NCBI RefSeq assembly: GCF_032854445.1
Contig: NC_088302.1
Span: 15,621,338-15,685,337 of the forward strand
DNA length: 64,000 nucleotides
Source of the DNA: Liolophura sinensis
Taxonomy: Eukaryota; Mollusca; Polyplacophora; Chitonida; Chitonidae
Direction of reading: 5' to 3'
The notes beneath the pieces were generated by a model that saw nothing but the letters and a program-made list of their open reading frames with translations, was not told the origin of the DNA and searched no databases. Numbering within the stretch: position 1 is the stretch's first letter; each line of letters opens with the position of its first letter. Below are positions 31,081 through 41,179 of this stretch, in pieces. Made by a program: the position numbers and the translations under genes.

Positions 31081-32540
31081 ATATCCTCTTGTGTGGCCTC
31101 AAAATTATGATGCTGAGAATGATTCGGTCGACTGAATCATCGCAACATCTTAGCAAATCACCTGAATACTAGTACATGCGGATAAGGGGCATGTTGCGTG
31201 GTGACGGCACTATCTCGCCACACCAGCACTGTATCAATCCTTTTGTCTCTTCATTTTTTTTTCATCTCTAGCTTTAAAGAACTGCAGTATTCAAACACCC
31301 TCCTATACGCGCCATAATGTTATTTTCGAACACATTTCTATACTGCTTACGGTATTGTTAATGCTAATCATTCAGTAACGGGAAGTTTGACACACATTTT
31401 CATACTTCCCACATTGGGACTGCCCTCTAGATTCCGGCGAATGCAAGTTGTTACCATTGTCCTTTAGAAATATAAAATACCTTGAACAGTATGTTCAGCC
31501 AGATTGTAATAATATAGAAATTTAACGTGCATTTATTTATGGAGAAGACTGGAGTTTAAAATTTTTCCTGTGAAGCCATGACGTCATGGTACCAGTGCTA
31601 ATTAATGTTACAAGTGTCCTGGATATCACAAAGGTTGCCTTATTCCATAACGCTCCTAAGGCCGCGCCAATTACACAAGTCCGACTAGTGAAAATGAAAC
31701 GCCTTAGTTTCCTCCTTGAAGGTCGGAAACAACGCTTGGCCAGAGACTGAACACCGGATACTTCTCCTTCTGTTTCCTTTTTTAATTACGTTAACGTGAC
31801 TTCTATTCGACACAAAAGAGTGAAACTGGTAAAAGAATAATTAGTGACAAAAATTAAATTCATTAAAGAACGGTGCTAGAAAATGACATTGTCTCCTCCA
31901 AACTCCGTCGTACTTTTTAAGAAAGCCGAGTGAAAACCATTTTGTCTAAGAAGAGGCAGACTTGCCGGCTTTGGAGAAACGTAAGTGATGCAACCAATAA
32001 ACGTTAAACCATCAACTTTTTTTATTTTGAAACAAAACTGTTGCTTTGTTAAGAAATGTTTTTCTCACCCTGAGATAACCTACTATTATTGGACGAATCG
32101 TAATGCTTTGTTGAAATCGTTGTGTGTCCATTCCAGACACGTTAAGGGTTCCTCCAAAACCAAGACCCTTAGGATCGAGATTTGACTGCCTCTTTACTTT
32201 TCGTGAACTTGTCAGTCAGGCTCTCTACATGATAAAAAAAAACTGTTGAGCCCAGGAAACGCTCTCTCTGCTTACCCTCGACCCTTCGATTTTATGTCGT
32301 CTACAGAAAAGGCTACCTCTTATATAAACCTAGATAATGAAGAACGAATTTCCATCGTTAACTTTGTCAAAAGTGAAGAATGACAGCTAGATCGATGTAG
32401 GAGCTATACGAAAAAAAAGACAAGACGGTATTGGTAATTGTTTTGGGATTTTTTTTTCCAAGAAGAAGAGAATTTGGCATTGGCAAAACCATTTTAGCAC
32501 ATATTACACAACTTGTTATTTGAAACTTGAGGCATACGTA
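31081..32540. other. No recognisable feature
   Basis: No gene, repeat family or RNA gene seen. Confidence 0.4.
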
Positions 32541-32569
32541 CATTAGGACAATATGCTGTGACAAGTATA

Positions 32570-32652
32570 AATAAATCGCGACAACACTGACAACAATCAT
32601 GCTATGATGTACGTAATAAATCGCGACAACACTGACAACAATCATGCTATGA
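32570..32652. repeat. 44-bp tandem duplication
   Basis: AAATCGCGACAACACTGACA and ACAATCATGCTATGA occur twice, 44 bp apart, almost without change. A recent slippage or unequal-exchange event. Confidence 0.85.
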
Positions 32653-32869
32653 AGTACAATGTTAAAGTTCATTCCGTATATGTGTTGAACAATACAAATT
32701 TAAAGGGGAAGAAAACTTAAAATTATGACACTATAGGCTGAAAAGAGCGCATTTTTTCTATCTGGTGGTGCCTGCTGCACAATTTTGCCATTTTACCTCG
32801 CCATATACGTCTGAAAGCGGCAAAGCTCGCATAAATTGAGTTCATCGCGTCCTCCATCTTTAAAACCCT

Positions 32870-33140
32870 GTAATTTATGCTGGGGGTGTGTTGCCTCTCA
32901 GTCAGTGAGAGTCGTTAAAACTGCCGGCTTATTCGTGTAAACTCGGAACCTACGTCCAACATTCCGGTTTCCCGATCGTCCAGCAGAAAACGAACTGTAC
33001 TGTTCGCTACCTTCTGGGAAGAAGAGCTCTACCGGAAATGTACGAACTGCACCTCGGCGGTTTCCGACGGCAATTCTCCTCCTAACACAGAAGACTTCAG
33101 GACTACTTCTTAGGTAAAATGGAGTCGCCTGCAGCGGATT
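32870..33140. other. Locally GC-richer segment, possible non-coding or 5' exon
   Basis: More GC than its surroundings. A plus-strand frame of about 64 codons without ATG runs from about 32923 to the TAG before 33117 (it includes RKRTVLFATFWEEELYRKC). CTTAG|GTAAAA at 33112 could serve as a donor, and AAAATGG at 33118 is a good start context but is followed by only 17 codons. Function unknown; this may be a remnant of a promoter or exon region. Confidence 0.25.
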
Positions 33141-33465
33141 TTGGTGCTGACTTTACTTACAATTTATCAACTTGAGGTACAAATTAGAATTTTTATGGCG
33201 TGCACCTGCGAGGAAATGTATACTCTTTTCAGTGGTATTTGTTTGATATTTAATTTTCTTCTTCATTAATATCGTTTGACAATAAATATAACCGTTTGGC
33301 GCATTTCTGATAATTAAACTTTCATTCACATACAAAGACCACTCATATGAAATACAGTTCTAGTGATGCCAAGAAGAGGTAGGCAATATTTCTGGAAGAA
33401 AGTGCAAAGTTAGATATAAAACTTGAAAGTCCAAAAATATTATTTAGTTGAATAAGGAGTAGGTT

Positions 33466-33834
33466 TTATTTACCGCAGTTGTGTTTTCGGTACAACTCTT
33501 CATACAGATACCATTGTTGATATAAAACACTCATACTTATACCGTCGTACACACCTGGGTCATGAAACAAAACCCCAGACGGTTCTGCCTGTACCGTAAT
33601 ACAGATCTCAGTAGCAACAGTCAGGAATCCGATTTTATTTGTAGGAGAAAGGCCACAGTACTTGAAGAATGCTAAAGTAACTCTCTCTTCTTCCGCCGGA
33701 CCCACACACTGATCTCTTGTCGATTTCCTGCCAATCTGGACTGTATGGTTATAAAATAAACACGGTGGCAGCCCAATAATGACGTTCGGTCTTTTGTCAT
33801 CTTCACGAAGAATATAGACTACCGTCAGAAATGT
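33466..33834 (-). CDS. Unidentified open frame, probable exon or recent pseudogene
   Basis: 122 codons without a stop on the minus strand (in-frame stops at 33835-33837 and 33466-33468), checked codon by codon. The composition is protein-like: balanced hydrophobic and charged residues, five Cys, few low-complexity stretches. Landmarks: LREDDKRPNVIIGLPP (residues 9-24), LFYNHTVQIGRKS (26-38), DQCVGPAEEERVTLAFFKYC (41-60), GFLTVATEICITVQ (69-82), and QQWYLYEELYRKHNCGK at the C-terminus. There is no ATG near the 5' end, so it would be an internal or last exon. A weak acceptor (GACGGTAG) lies at codon 5. I do not recognise the family. The 5' third overlaps sequence related to 21840-22030 and 26800-26960, so the gene, or a transposon carrying it, has decayed copies nearby. 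Confidence 0.4.
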   Translation of the reverse strand, partial: TFLTVVYILREDDKRPNVIIGLPPCLFYNHTVQIGRKSTRDQCVGPAEEERVTLAFFKYCGLSPTNKIGFLTVATEICITVQAEPSGVLFHDPGVYDGISMSVLYQQWYLYEELYRKHNCGK

Positions 33835-33837
33835 TTA

Positions 33838-34062
33838 ACCATAACGCAGAGTCAACAGACAAAGTTCTTGTGACAATTAATGGTCCCAATGACCTTTGTG
33901 TCAGACATTAGCCACGTATTTATTCCACCTATTACAGCTTTCTTGGCAAAGTTCCCAATGGATCTATAACTGTTAGAATCGACCATTTGACAGGTTTGTT
34001 TGGTGAAAATTTTTATTTCTGTACTTGTTCTTCCATCCAGAGGTATAATCTTTCAAATTGAC
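33838..34062 (-). pseudogene. Upstream remnant of the 33466-33834 frame
   Basis: On the minus strand a frame open from about 34062 to a TGA near 33848 reads IIPLDGRTSTEIKIF, then NFAKKAVIGGINTWLMSD, then TKVIGTINCHKNFVC. A neighbouring frame then continues with DSALWLNISDGSLYSS up to the start of the 122-codon frame. The successive frames overlap, so a single gene interrupted by two frameshifts, or by tiny introns, would explain both pieces. Related DNA at 26960-27060 is clearly broken. Function unknown. Confidence 0.3.
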
Positions 34063-34240
34063 CAAATAATCCAAATTGACAATGATTTAGTCATTATAGT
34101 GGTAGAGGAGGAGATTAAGGTATACTTTTACACGATTTATCGCTTTGTAAATACATGCACCTTTTCTTGACTATAGTTAGTTAATGTGGCCCACAGTATC
34201 TTTTGGACATTTGATTTCATGATTAACTACACTAAGGCAG

Positions 34241-34392
34241 CTTTGGTGGCAACTTTGCATACACGTGAGGCGACATTGGTAACACTCATTGTGTCCATCA
34301 TGTCGGACAGGTTTTGCTTTGGTGGGAACTCTGAACACACGGGAGGCGACAATGGTAACACTCACCGTGTCCGTCATGTCGGAAAGGTTTGT
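34241..34392. repeat. 76-bp imperfect tandem duplication
   Basis: CTTTGGTGGCAACT at 34241 recurs as CTTTGGTGGGAACT at 34317. Both are followed by GAGGCGACA-TGGTAACACTCA and TGTCC-TCATGTCGGA-AGGTTT. There are about ten differences between the units. Confidence 0.8.
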
Positions 34393-34399
34393 TCTAACG

Positions 34400-35420
34400 T
34401 GGGGCGATGATCTTCGAGACCAACAGGCTGCTTATGAATAAAGGTGGGGCCGCCAATATTGTAGTGTGTATATTTCTGGAGCTTTGTACTTTTATAGGAG
34501 ACACACTACAAGTGCCTGAGGTGCGAGCTAGCAGAACTCTGGCACTACTCCAAGAAAAGTAAATATAAGGCTGCATGAATGTACCGTAGTGACTTCAAAA
34601 TAATATCGGAGCGAAGGTGCCGTCAAGCAGGATTGGGTTTTGGCAAAACTTTTATTCGGCCTAGGATGGTCCCAAACCATCGTCAGAGCGTGATCCATTT
34701 GTAATCCTCATGCAGTTGCCGTGACAATTTATCAAAACAAATAAGTTTCAACGGCCTTAAGTTTGTGGACAGTTATTTTTCTTAACACTTTGTCGCACTG
34801 AAAACGTTGATGGGTTATTTCCTATTCGGCGTGGGCCCGAGATTTCGTGCTGTTATCCGCTTTATTGAAAGTCTCAACATATCTGAGGGTTACCACATCA
34901 AGTTTTTCTTCTTCAGCTAAGTGCGCTCTGACGTTGGTTTGGGACCGGTCTTGGCCGAACAAAATTTTAACAAACCTGACGTCAGAGCAATCTCGGACTA
35001 CGCTGTAGAAACATGATGTTGTTGTAAGGTGTGGTGTTCTAGATCGTGGGATGCATTATTAAAATGCGCATGCATCGCACCTTGTTGTAACCATCACCCT
35101 TTTTTTTTTTTTGCTCTTGTTACATCGTATGTCTGCTTGCGTTCAGATGGTTTCTTGCAACAGTTCAGTCGATATCTTCAGATGGAGTATCCTTTGACGT
35201 CGGGCATCAAATTCACGAATTAGTCATTAGTCATAGTTTTTACACGTTTCTGCCGGGGGGGAGGGGAATGGGTACTTCTAACGAGATATATCTGGCATAA
35301 AAGTTAAATACAATTATATCATCGATGGGGGCACTGCTCACGAGAGTGTTCCTTGTGTTACTCAGTACAACATCAAACATATCCTAATCCACTATTTAGG
35401 CTTTGGTCAAGTTCGTCAAG
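34400..35420. other. No recognisable feature
   Basis: No gene or family match. T-rich run at 35101-35112. Confidence 0.4.
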
Positions 35421-35431
35421 GTTATACACAG

Positions 35432-35597
35432 CCCACATGGCTTCCTCTCCGATCGGAAGAGGGAAGGTGTCCAGCAACTTGCGGATGGTCGTGAGTTCTC
35501 CCGGGCTCTGGCCGGTGATTTCCCATCATAATGCTGGCCGCGGATGTATAAGTGAAATATTATTGAGTACGGCATAAAACACCGATCAAATAAATAA
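35432..35597 (+). mobile_element. SINE-A, 5' truncated
   Basis: Starts near CATGGCTTCCTCTCCGATCG; then AACTTGCGGATGGTCGTGAG, CATCATAATGCTGGCCGCGG, ACGGCATAAAACACCGATCA and AATAAATAAAT. Flanked by ATACACAG (35424-35431 and 35598-35605). Confidence 0.8.
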
Positions 35598-35609
35598 ATA
35601 CACAGTTGA

Positions 35610-36399
35610 CACTTACTTTGAATTATTTGACATCGTCCATGTTGATGTCAATAATGTAATATAATTCTTCATACATCTTTTTATAGCTTATTTTTTTCTA
35701 TATATACTATGATATACACAACATCTGAGTTCGTTTCGACATCTACTAGACATTTCTAATATTTTAGGTGTTTTGAAAACTATTTGAGTTTGTTTTTGTG
35801 TAATTTGGACGTTCACATCTAAAACCGTTTGGAGTCTCGCCACAACATGGATGCAATATTGCCCAAGTGCCGTTAAGCCACAATGACTTATTCATTCACT
35901 TTTAAATACACGGTCACATGACATTACGCAAAACCTAATGTGCAAGGATAACCGGCTGAAGCAAAGAAATATCACGCTCACAAAACAATTCCCCACGTTT
36001 ACGAGACACTATCCAACTACCTTGTGCGTTTGTTCTATACTACAGTTATCTCCCCTTGTCTGACCTGTGCCTTGCTCTTGTTTGTGACGTAGAAAATCGG
36101 ACTTGCTCAGCTAGCGACGTACAATTTCAGCGATTTGAAATTCAAACAGAGCGTGTTTTTTTTCTCTCCCTTCTTGTGCTCATTTTAAAGACATTGCATG
36201 GTATGGGGGTTTGATATCAGGAATTGTCAACCCAATAAAAGTTATGTTCAACGTGTTCAGCCAGTTGAATCACTTTTCGAGAGCTCATAATGTACAGATA
36301 GGGCATGCTGATACTGTGATATCAGGAATTTTGAGCTTGAGAGAAATGATATTCAACGAGTGCGAAAAAGAAAAACTGTGTACTCAGTACTGAACTCTT
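35610..36399. other. No supported gene
   Basis: Includes two related blocks about 106 bp apart, TGATATCAGGAATTGTCAAC at 36210 and TGATATCAGGAATTTTGAGC at 36316, each ending with a TTCAACG motif. Otherwise nothing seen. Confidence 0.4.
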
Positions 36400-37160
36400 A
36401 TATCGATAGTGGTTCTGGAAATCGTCAGGTTGTTCATTATACAAACAAGCAGACGTCTGAGAGCTACACAAAGGGAGGTCACTGTAGCAGAATAAACGTT
36501 GGATATTAACACAGGATCGTTGACTATCGCTTCGTGAACGTGGGTATTACTTTGTGAGCGCAACGTTGTTTTGCTCGAGCCCGTAAATGTTGTACACCAT
36601 GCTTTGCGGGATAGATGTGACCATGCATTGACCTATAGAAACCAAGAATCACTGCATGAAGTATAACAACATGTTTTGAGAAACATCAGGTGACGTGTAT
36701 TGACCACTGAGAACCAAGATTCATTCAATAATATAATATTATATAGGATATAATAATTCCTCTGATGTTCTTCAGATCGCTGCACTTCTGCTTCGATAGC
36801 AGGATAATCCATCATCCGGTTGATTACAAACAAACAGATGTCCCAGAGCAAACGAAGGGAGGTAACTGCAGCAGAGTGGCATTTGTCACTTGAACATGAG
36901 ATAGTATTATTAGCTTGACATTGCACACCGAGATAGTATTATTAGCTTGACATTGCACACCGAGATAGTATTATTAGCTTGACATTGCACACCGAGATAG
37001 TATTATTAGCTTGACGTTGCACACCGAGATAGTATTATTAGCTTGACGTTGCACACCGAGATAGTATCATTAGCATGACGTTGCACACCACATATTGCGG
37101 AATATGATGTAACCGCGCATTGACTAATGAAAACCAAGAATCACTCCAAGCTTGAATGGG
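36400..37160 (+). repeat. Higher-order repeat region
   Basis: The block CATTGACC-ATAGAAACCAAGAATCACT occurs near 36628, 36695 and 37117. ACAAACAAGCAGACGTC / ACAAACAAACAGATGTC with GGGAGGT-ACTG-AGCAGA occurs near 36440 and 36825. TTGCACACCATATTGCGG-like ends occur near 36592 and 37081. The 32-bp array lies inside it. Confidence 0.55.
36898..37089 (+). repeat. 32-bp minisatellite, 6 units
   Basis: Unit GAGATAGTATTATTAGCTTG plus ACATTGCACACC. Six units; the later three have ACGTTGC for ACATTGC, and the last also has TATCATTAGCATG. Very low divergence, so young. Confidence 0.95.
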
Positions 37161-37369
37161 AGTTGAACATCTGTTGTCGAGAGCTGACAATTCCTGATGT
37201 CCCATTTAATGGCGTACAGTATCTGTGGAGATACACATCAAATGGACCTCCTAATTAATAACTTTTGACTCTCAACACATTTTGGTAATAACATGTTTTC
37301 TCACGTTTAATGTGTTCTGGATATTTTAACGATTTTCAGTAAGACCGAAGTCCTTTACAATCTATGGAA

Positions 37370-37800
37370 GCACTGCTTCGCTTTGCATGTGGACAGAAAA
37401 CGCCTTTCGACGACCTTTCCAGGCAGTATATGTGTTCTGAGGCTGAATAGCACACAGAATATTGAGTACCTCTTACAACCCAAGGAGGAAAGGTGCGTTT
37501 TCAATGTAACATATTAACAAAAGAACAAAAATTGGAAGAAAAAATGTGAGTGCCCCGAAGACTAAACTATGGCGACTGGGTAAAATGAAATTATTGAAGA
37601 TTTTTTTTTTCTCGTTGACATTTTCCGCCTCTAACCGATACTGCCACACTCTACTTTCCCATGCGCTCTTTTCATGCAGTTAACCGGAGGCGACGTTTCG
37701 ACATGTGGTGTGACAGTTGAACGCGTTAGTTTTTTTTTTGCCACTGTCGTGTTAAATTAAGGCTTAATTCTCACCGATACGGTGTATAGGCCTACTAAAT
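37370..37800 (+). repeat. R2 copy
   Basis: CTTACAACCCAAGGAGG and AACATATTAACAAAAGAAC at the left match R2 near 15255; then CATTTTCCGCCTCTAACCGA, TGCCACACTCTACTTTCCCA, TGCGCTCTTTTC, AGTTAACCGGAGGCGACG. Confidence 0.55.
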
Positions 37801-38127
37801 GACTGAAAAATGGAGAGTTCTGGATTCGTTTGGTATGTATAGGTTAGAGGTAGTAAATTACTCTGGAGTGACAGGCATATCTTGTAGTGAGTTCTAAACC
37901 GACTTCAAACTTCATCGCACCCTGTCATACCAGCCCCATCCCCATCCTCACACTAGTGGGATAAAACGCATTCAAATATTTAGGTTGTGGTCGAGAACCA
38001 GACCTGTTTACGAATGTCCTCGACATGAACTGAAATCACAACTCTATTCTGCTATTATTCGTTAAGCCTCGAGCTTAGAGGCAAATAACACACGATCATC
38101 AAGAACATGTCAGATGAAAGATCATTA

Positions 38128-38860
38128 TAGTCTGTTTCTTTTAGAGAGTCACCTATACTCAGCTCTCAGTAGAGCCAGTCATATTCGCTTACAAAATTGC
38201 CTTTATCCAGTGACACGTAACAAAACAGGCTCTACACATTGACATGTTGAAGTCCATATTATTACAAGGAAAATGCAGTTAGAATACTTTATCGAATTTA
38301 TAAAGTTAGCTCCACAAGCCTTCGACGGAAAGGACTTATTACCTCAGGTGACGTCATAATTGTTCAAAAGCATGTTGCATGCTTGACAGTTGGAGTGGAG
38401 AGTAATTTGTTTCACATTGGCTGCGCCAACAAGAAAAAAACTCCACGCAATAACACAGCCTACACTGCGGTCTCTGCGAATAGACTACATGGCTTTAATT
38501 CACTAACACCCATCCCTAAATGCAGACCGCCGTAAGATCATATATTACAACAGATAACATAAAATTCTTTTATTAAGGTTATATCATACTAAAACGGTTA
38601 AACAATTTTAAATATGGCAGTGCCAGTAACAGGGTTTACAGTTAATTCGACAGAAGTTTAGGTAACTGGTGTCACCCCTCGTCAAACACTGATGTCCCAA
38701 TGTCCACTGTGTTACAGCTTTTGAATAATTATGACGTCACCCGAGGCAATGGATTATTGCCGTCGAAACCGAGCTTATCAACTTTAACATTATGAATTAG
38801 AAACAGTGTTCTAACTTCATTTTCCATGCAATAATATAGGCTTCCAACCTATCCATGTGT
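38128..38860. mobile_element. Long-TIR DNA element, right end lost
   Basis: Left arm starts TAGTCTGTTTCTTTTAGAG after TA (38126-38127) and runs through GCCTTTATCCAGTGACACG, ATGCAGTTAGAATACTTT and CAGGTGACGTCATAATTGTT. The interior matches 22880-23633 (GGCTGCGCCAACAAG, AGATCATATATTACAACAGA, AATATGGCAGTG). The right arm begins GAATAATTATGACGTCACCC (38724) and is lost after TCCATGTGTATC. It shows the fuller TIR (280 bp or more). Confidence 0.65.
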
Positions 38861-39360
38861 ATCCACTGCATCATCATTTAGAGCTATGAATGCATTGAAC
38901 AAATAGGCCTTGATTCCAATTCCAAGCCAAACATATTGCTGTGACGTCAATGATACCCTGTAGGTCCCAACATATCACCATAAAACCTTATGTTTTAAAT
39001 GCATTTTAGTCGGTTAGAAAAATTCTAAAAAAAATAATCAAACTATTTTCTTGGAAAGTGTTTAATGGTCTTTCATCTCAGAAATACTTAATATTAGGGT
39101 TTTGTTTGCCTTTAAGCAACCAAGAATAAACTTCAAACGCTGAGCCGTAACTAGTTACGTTCACTGGTTCTGTAAGAAACATGAAATACCCTAGCTGTAC
39201 ACGTATCGTCCAATGATATAACGGGCTCTAGCTCATTAACTCCGCGCTAGGCACGACAACTGTAACAGCCGGGATGAAAAACTCTTTAAATCTGATTACA
39301 GGGACAATAACGTCCTGACCAAAATAAAATATTTACAGCACACATAGTACAACCAGATTT
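38861..39360. other. No recognisable feature
   Basis: No gene or named repeat seen. Confidence 0.4.
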
Positions 39361-39365
39361 TCTGG

Positions 39366-39475
39366 ACGGGGCGAGTCCATGCCTCTAAAGTGCTGCACTG
39401 AAGTATCATGCCGAAGACACTAAACATGACACCCAATCCAGTCACGTTAAACTGATACCGGGCCAACCATTCCTA
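39366..39475 (-). mobile_element. SINE-K fragment
   Basis: GGGGCGAGTCCATGCCTCTA, TGAAGTATCATGCCGAAGAC, TGATACCGGGCCAACCATTC. Same family as 53447-53635; here the conserved GAGCGCCAAGCGAG part has been deleted. Confidence 0.65.
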
Positions 39476-39504
39476 GCCTGTTTCGTCAGGCCTCCCGAGC
39501 GGTA

Positions 39505-39650
39505 CGCGACAGTGTAATGGTTGGCAAATGGTCACATGTAAAGGGTGAAATACGCTGTCTTTTCAGTTTACTTCTATTAGGGCTGTATTCTAACTGTTCA
39601 TATGAATGCTTCAATACCAGTAAGTTACAAGCCACCTTATTTGCATCATG
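39505..39650 (-). repeat. R1 copy, minus
   Basis: GACAGTGTAATGGTTGGCAA, ATGGTCACATGTAAAGGGTG, GGGCTGTATTCTAACTGTTC, ATATGAATGCTTCAATACCA. Confidence 0.65.
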
Positions 39651-39659
39651 ATTAAAGTA

Positions 39660-41035
39660 CAATTTCACATGTAGATAAAAAAGTTCAACGTATTAGACGT
39701 CCCTAGTCCACAATTCACGAGCTGTAAAGCTTTTTTTAAGAAGCTGTAAGAGCTGGGTAATCCACAAATTTCTTGTGTGGGGGTACAAGCATTAAGAAAT
39801 TATAAATTTAGTAGGTCTATACACCATCACTGTGCACAAGTATTAGTGATACGGACAGCTGATATTGCCTTTTCAGGAGTGTGAGCTGTTTACTTATCAT
39901 GATAATAGGGGGCATTTGATACAGCTCTACCTCCGCCTGGATAAATTACCAGGCAACGTATTCAACTCCTGGTTTAGGTCTTCTAACTTAAGTTTAACTC
40001 ACTTAATAATGGTTAATGAACTGAGCCAACGTGAAAATCCCCCCAACTACAGCTAGTACAAGCATTGGAAAGCTGCTCCTGTTACACTCCTTCCCACATA
40101 TCTCATCAGCCGAAGTCCAGTGCTGTACCCACTGAGGTATAGGGAAATTCCCCTTAGCTACAGCCAGTATAAGCACTAAAATGCTGCCCCCGTTACACTG
40201 GTGTTAGTGTCATAAATTCTTAAAACTGGAAAACACCCAAATACGTAATCTATGTTACATCAGATTCATTACCCAGAGCGTTGTTTGTGGATATTAAAGC
40301 TCATTATGCCATGTCATAAAAGTAAATGAATAGCATTTTAAAGAAACTGTATGTAGAAAGCTCCAAGTTACACCGTCAATATTCGCTACCTTTTCATCGA
40401 GATTGGAAATGCCGATGTTCTTTTCGTCCTGGCCTCAGGAAAATGTGGGATTCCTACACCTGCATTGTCTTAAAGGTACCGTGCTGACAAAAAATACGTT
40501 GCCCCAGTTCGTGACATCCATCTTATCTTCTGCATTTCCAGCACAAAGCGTCTCCCGAACACAAACTGCATCGATTACGTGATTTTCTTTCGTTGTTGTC
40601 TGCAGACAAATAGATGTTGCCCTGTTTATTTGTCCGCTAGAACCTTAAAGAGCTGTTCCTCTCCCAGTGGGTGGCGGCCGGCCAAAACTCGTCCATGCGA
40701 ACACTGTTGGGTTCTTAGCAGTGGTTGGCGGCTGAGAAACTCAATAATTAGAGCCAAATTCTTAGCAGACGTTTGCCAAGTGCTCAGAGACTGATCTCAT
40801 TTGTACAGAGAGTTTTACCGTCTGGGGGTTCTCGCTTGATTCCGGACACTCTCGCGGGTGTTGTTCAATGAGACGGAACATGGTTTCTGTGTCTAAACAC
40901 GGCCTCGAGTGTTCCCCAAACAGTTATTCACTTTCACAGTGACTTCACCTATATATCCACCGCCAGTTAATTGATTTCTCTTTTCTTTTTTTTTCTTGTA
41001 TACAATAATAGACTGATTGATTTGGTGACTGATTC
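39660..41035. other. No supported gene
   Basis: A duplicated motif is visible (CCCC-AACTACAGCTAGTACAAGCA at 40041 and CCCCTTAGCTACAGCCAGTATAAGCA at 40149, each followed by a GCTGC-CC-GTTACACT block). Otherwise no gene or family match. Confidence 0.4.
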
Positions 41036-41041
41036 ACTGAG

Positions 41042-41087
41042 AGGAATAGTGACTGATGGAATAGTGATTGGTGAAATAGTGACTGAT
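41042..41087 (+). repeat. 15-bp lead-in repeat
   Basis: Three units of GGAATAGTGACTGAT (second and third with one to four changes) just before the 66-bp satellite, which shares the GTGAC and ACTGA words. Confidence 0.75.
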
Positions 41088-41179
41088 GAATAAGGTGGAA
41101 TAGCGACGACCAACAGGCTTATTGGAAGCGTACAGTGGTCTATGTAATACAATACAGTGGCATCGATCGAAGGGCACAG

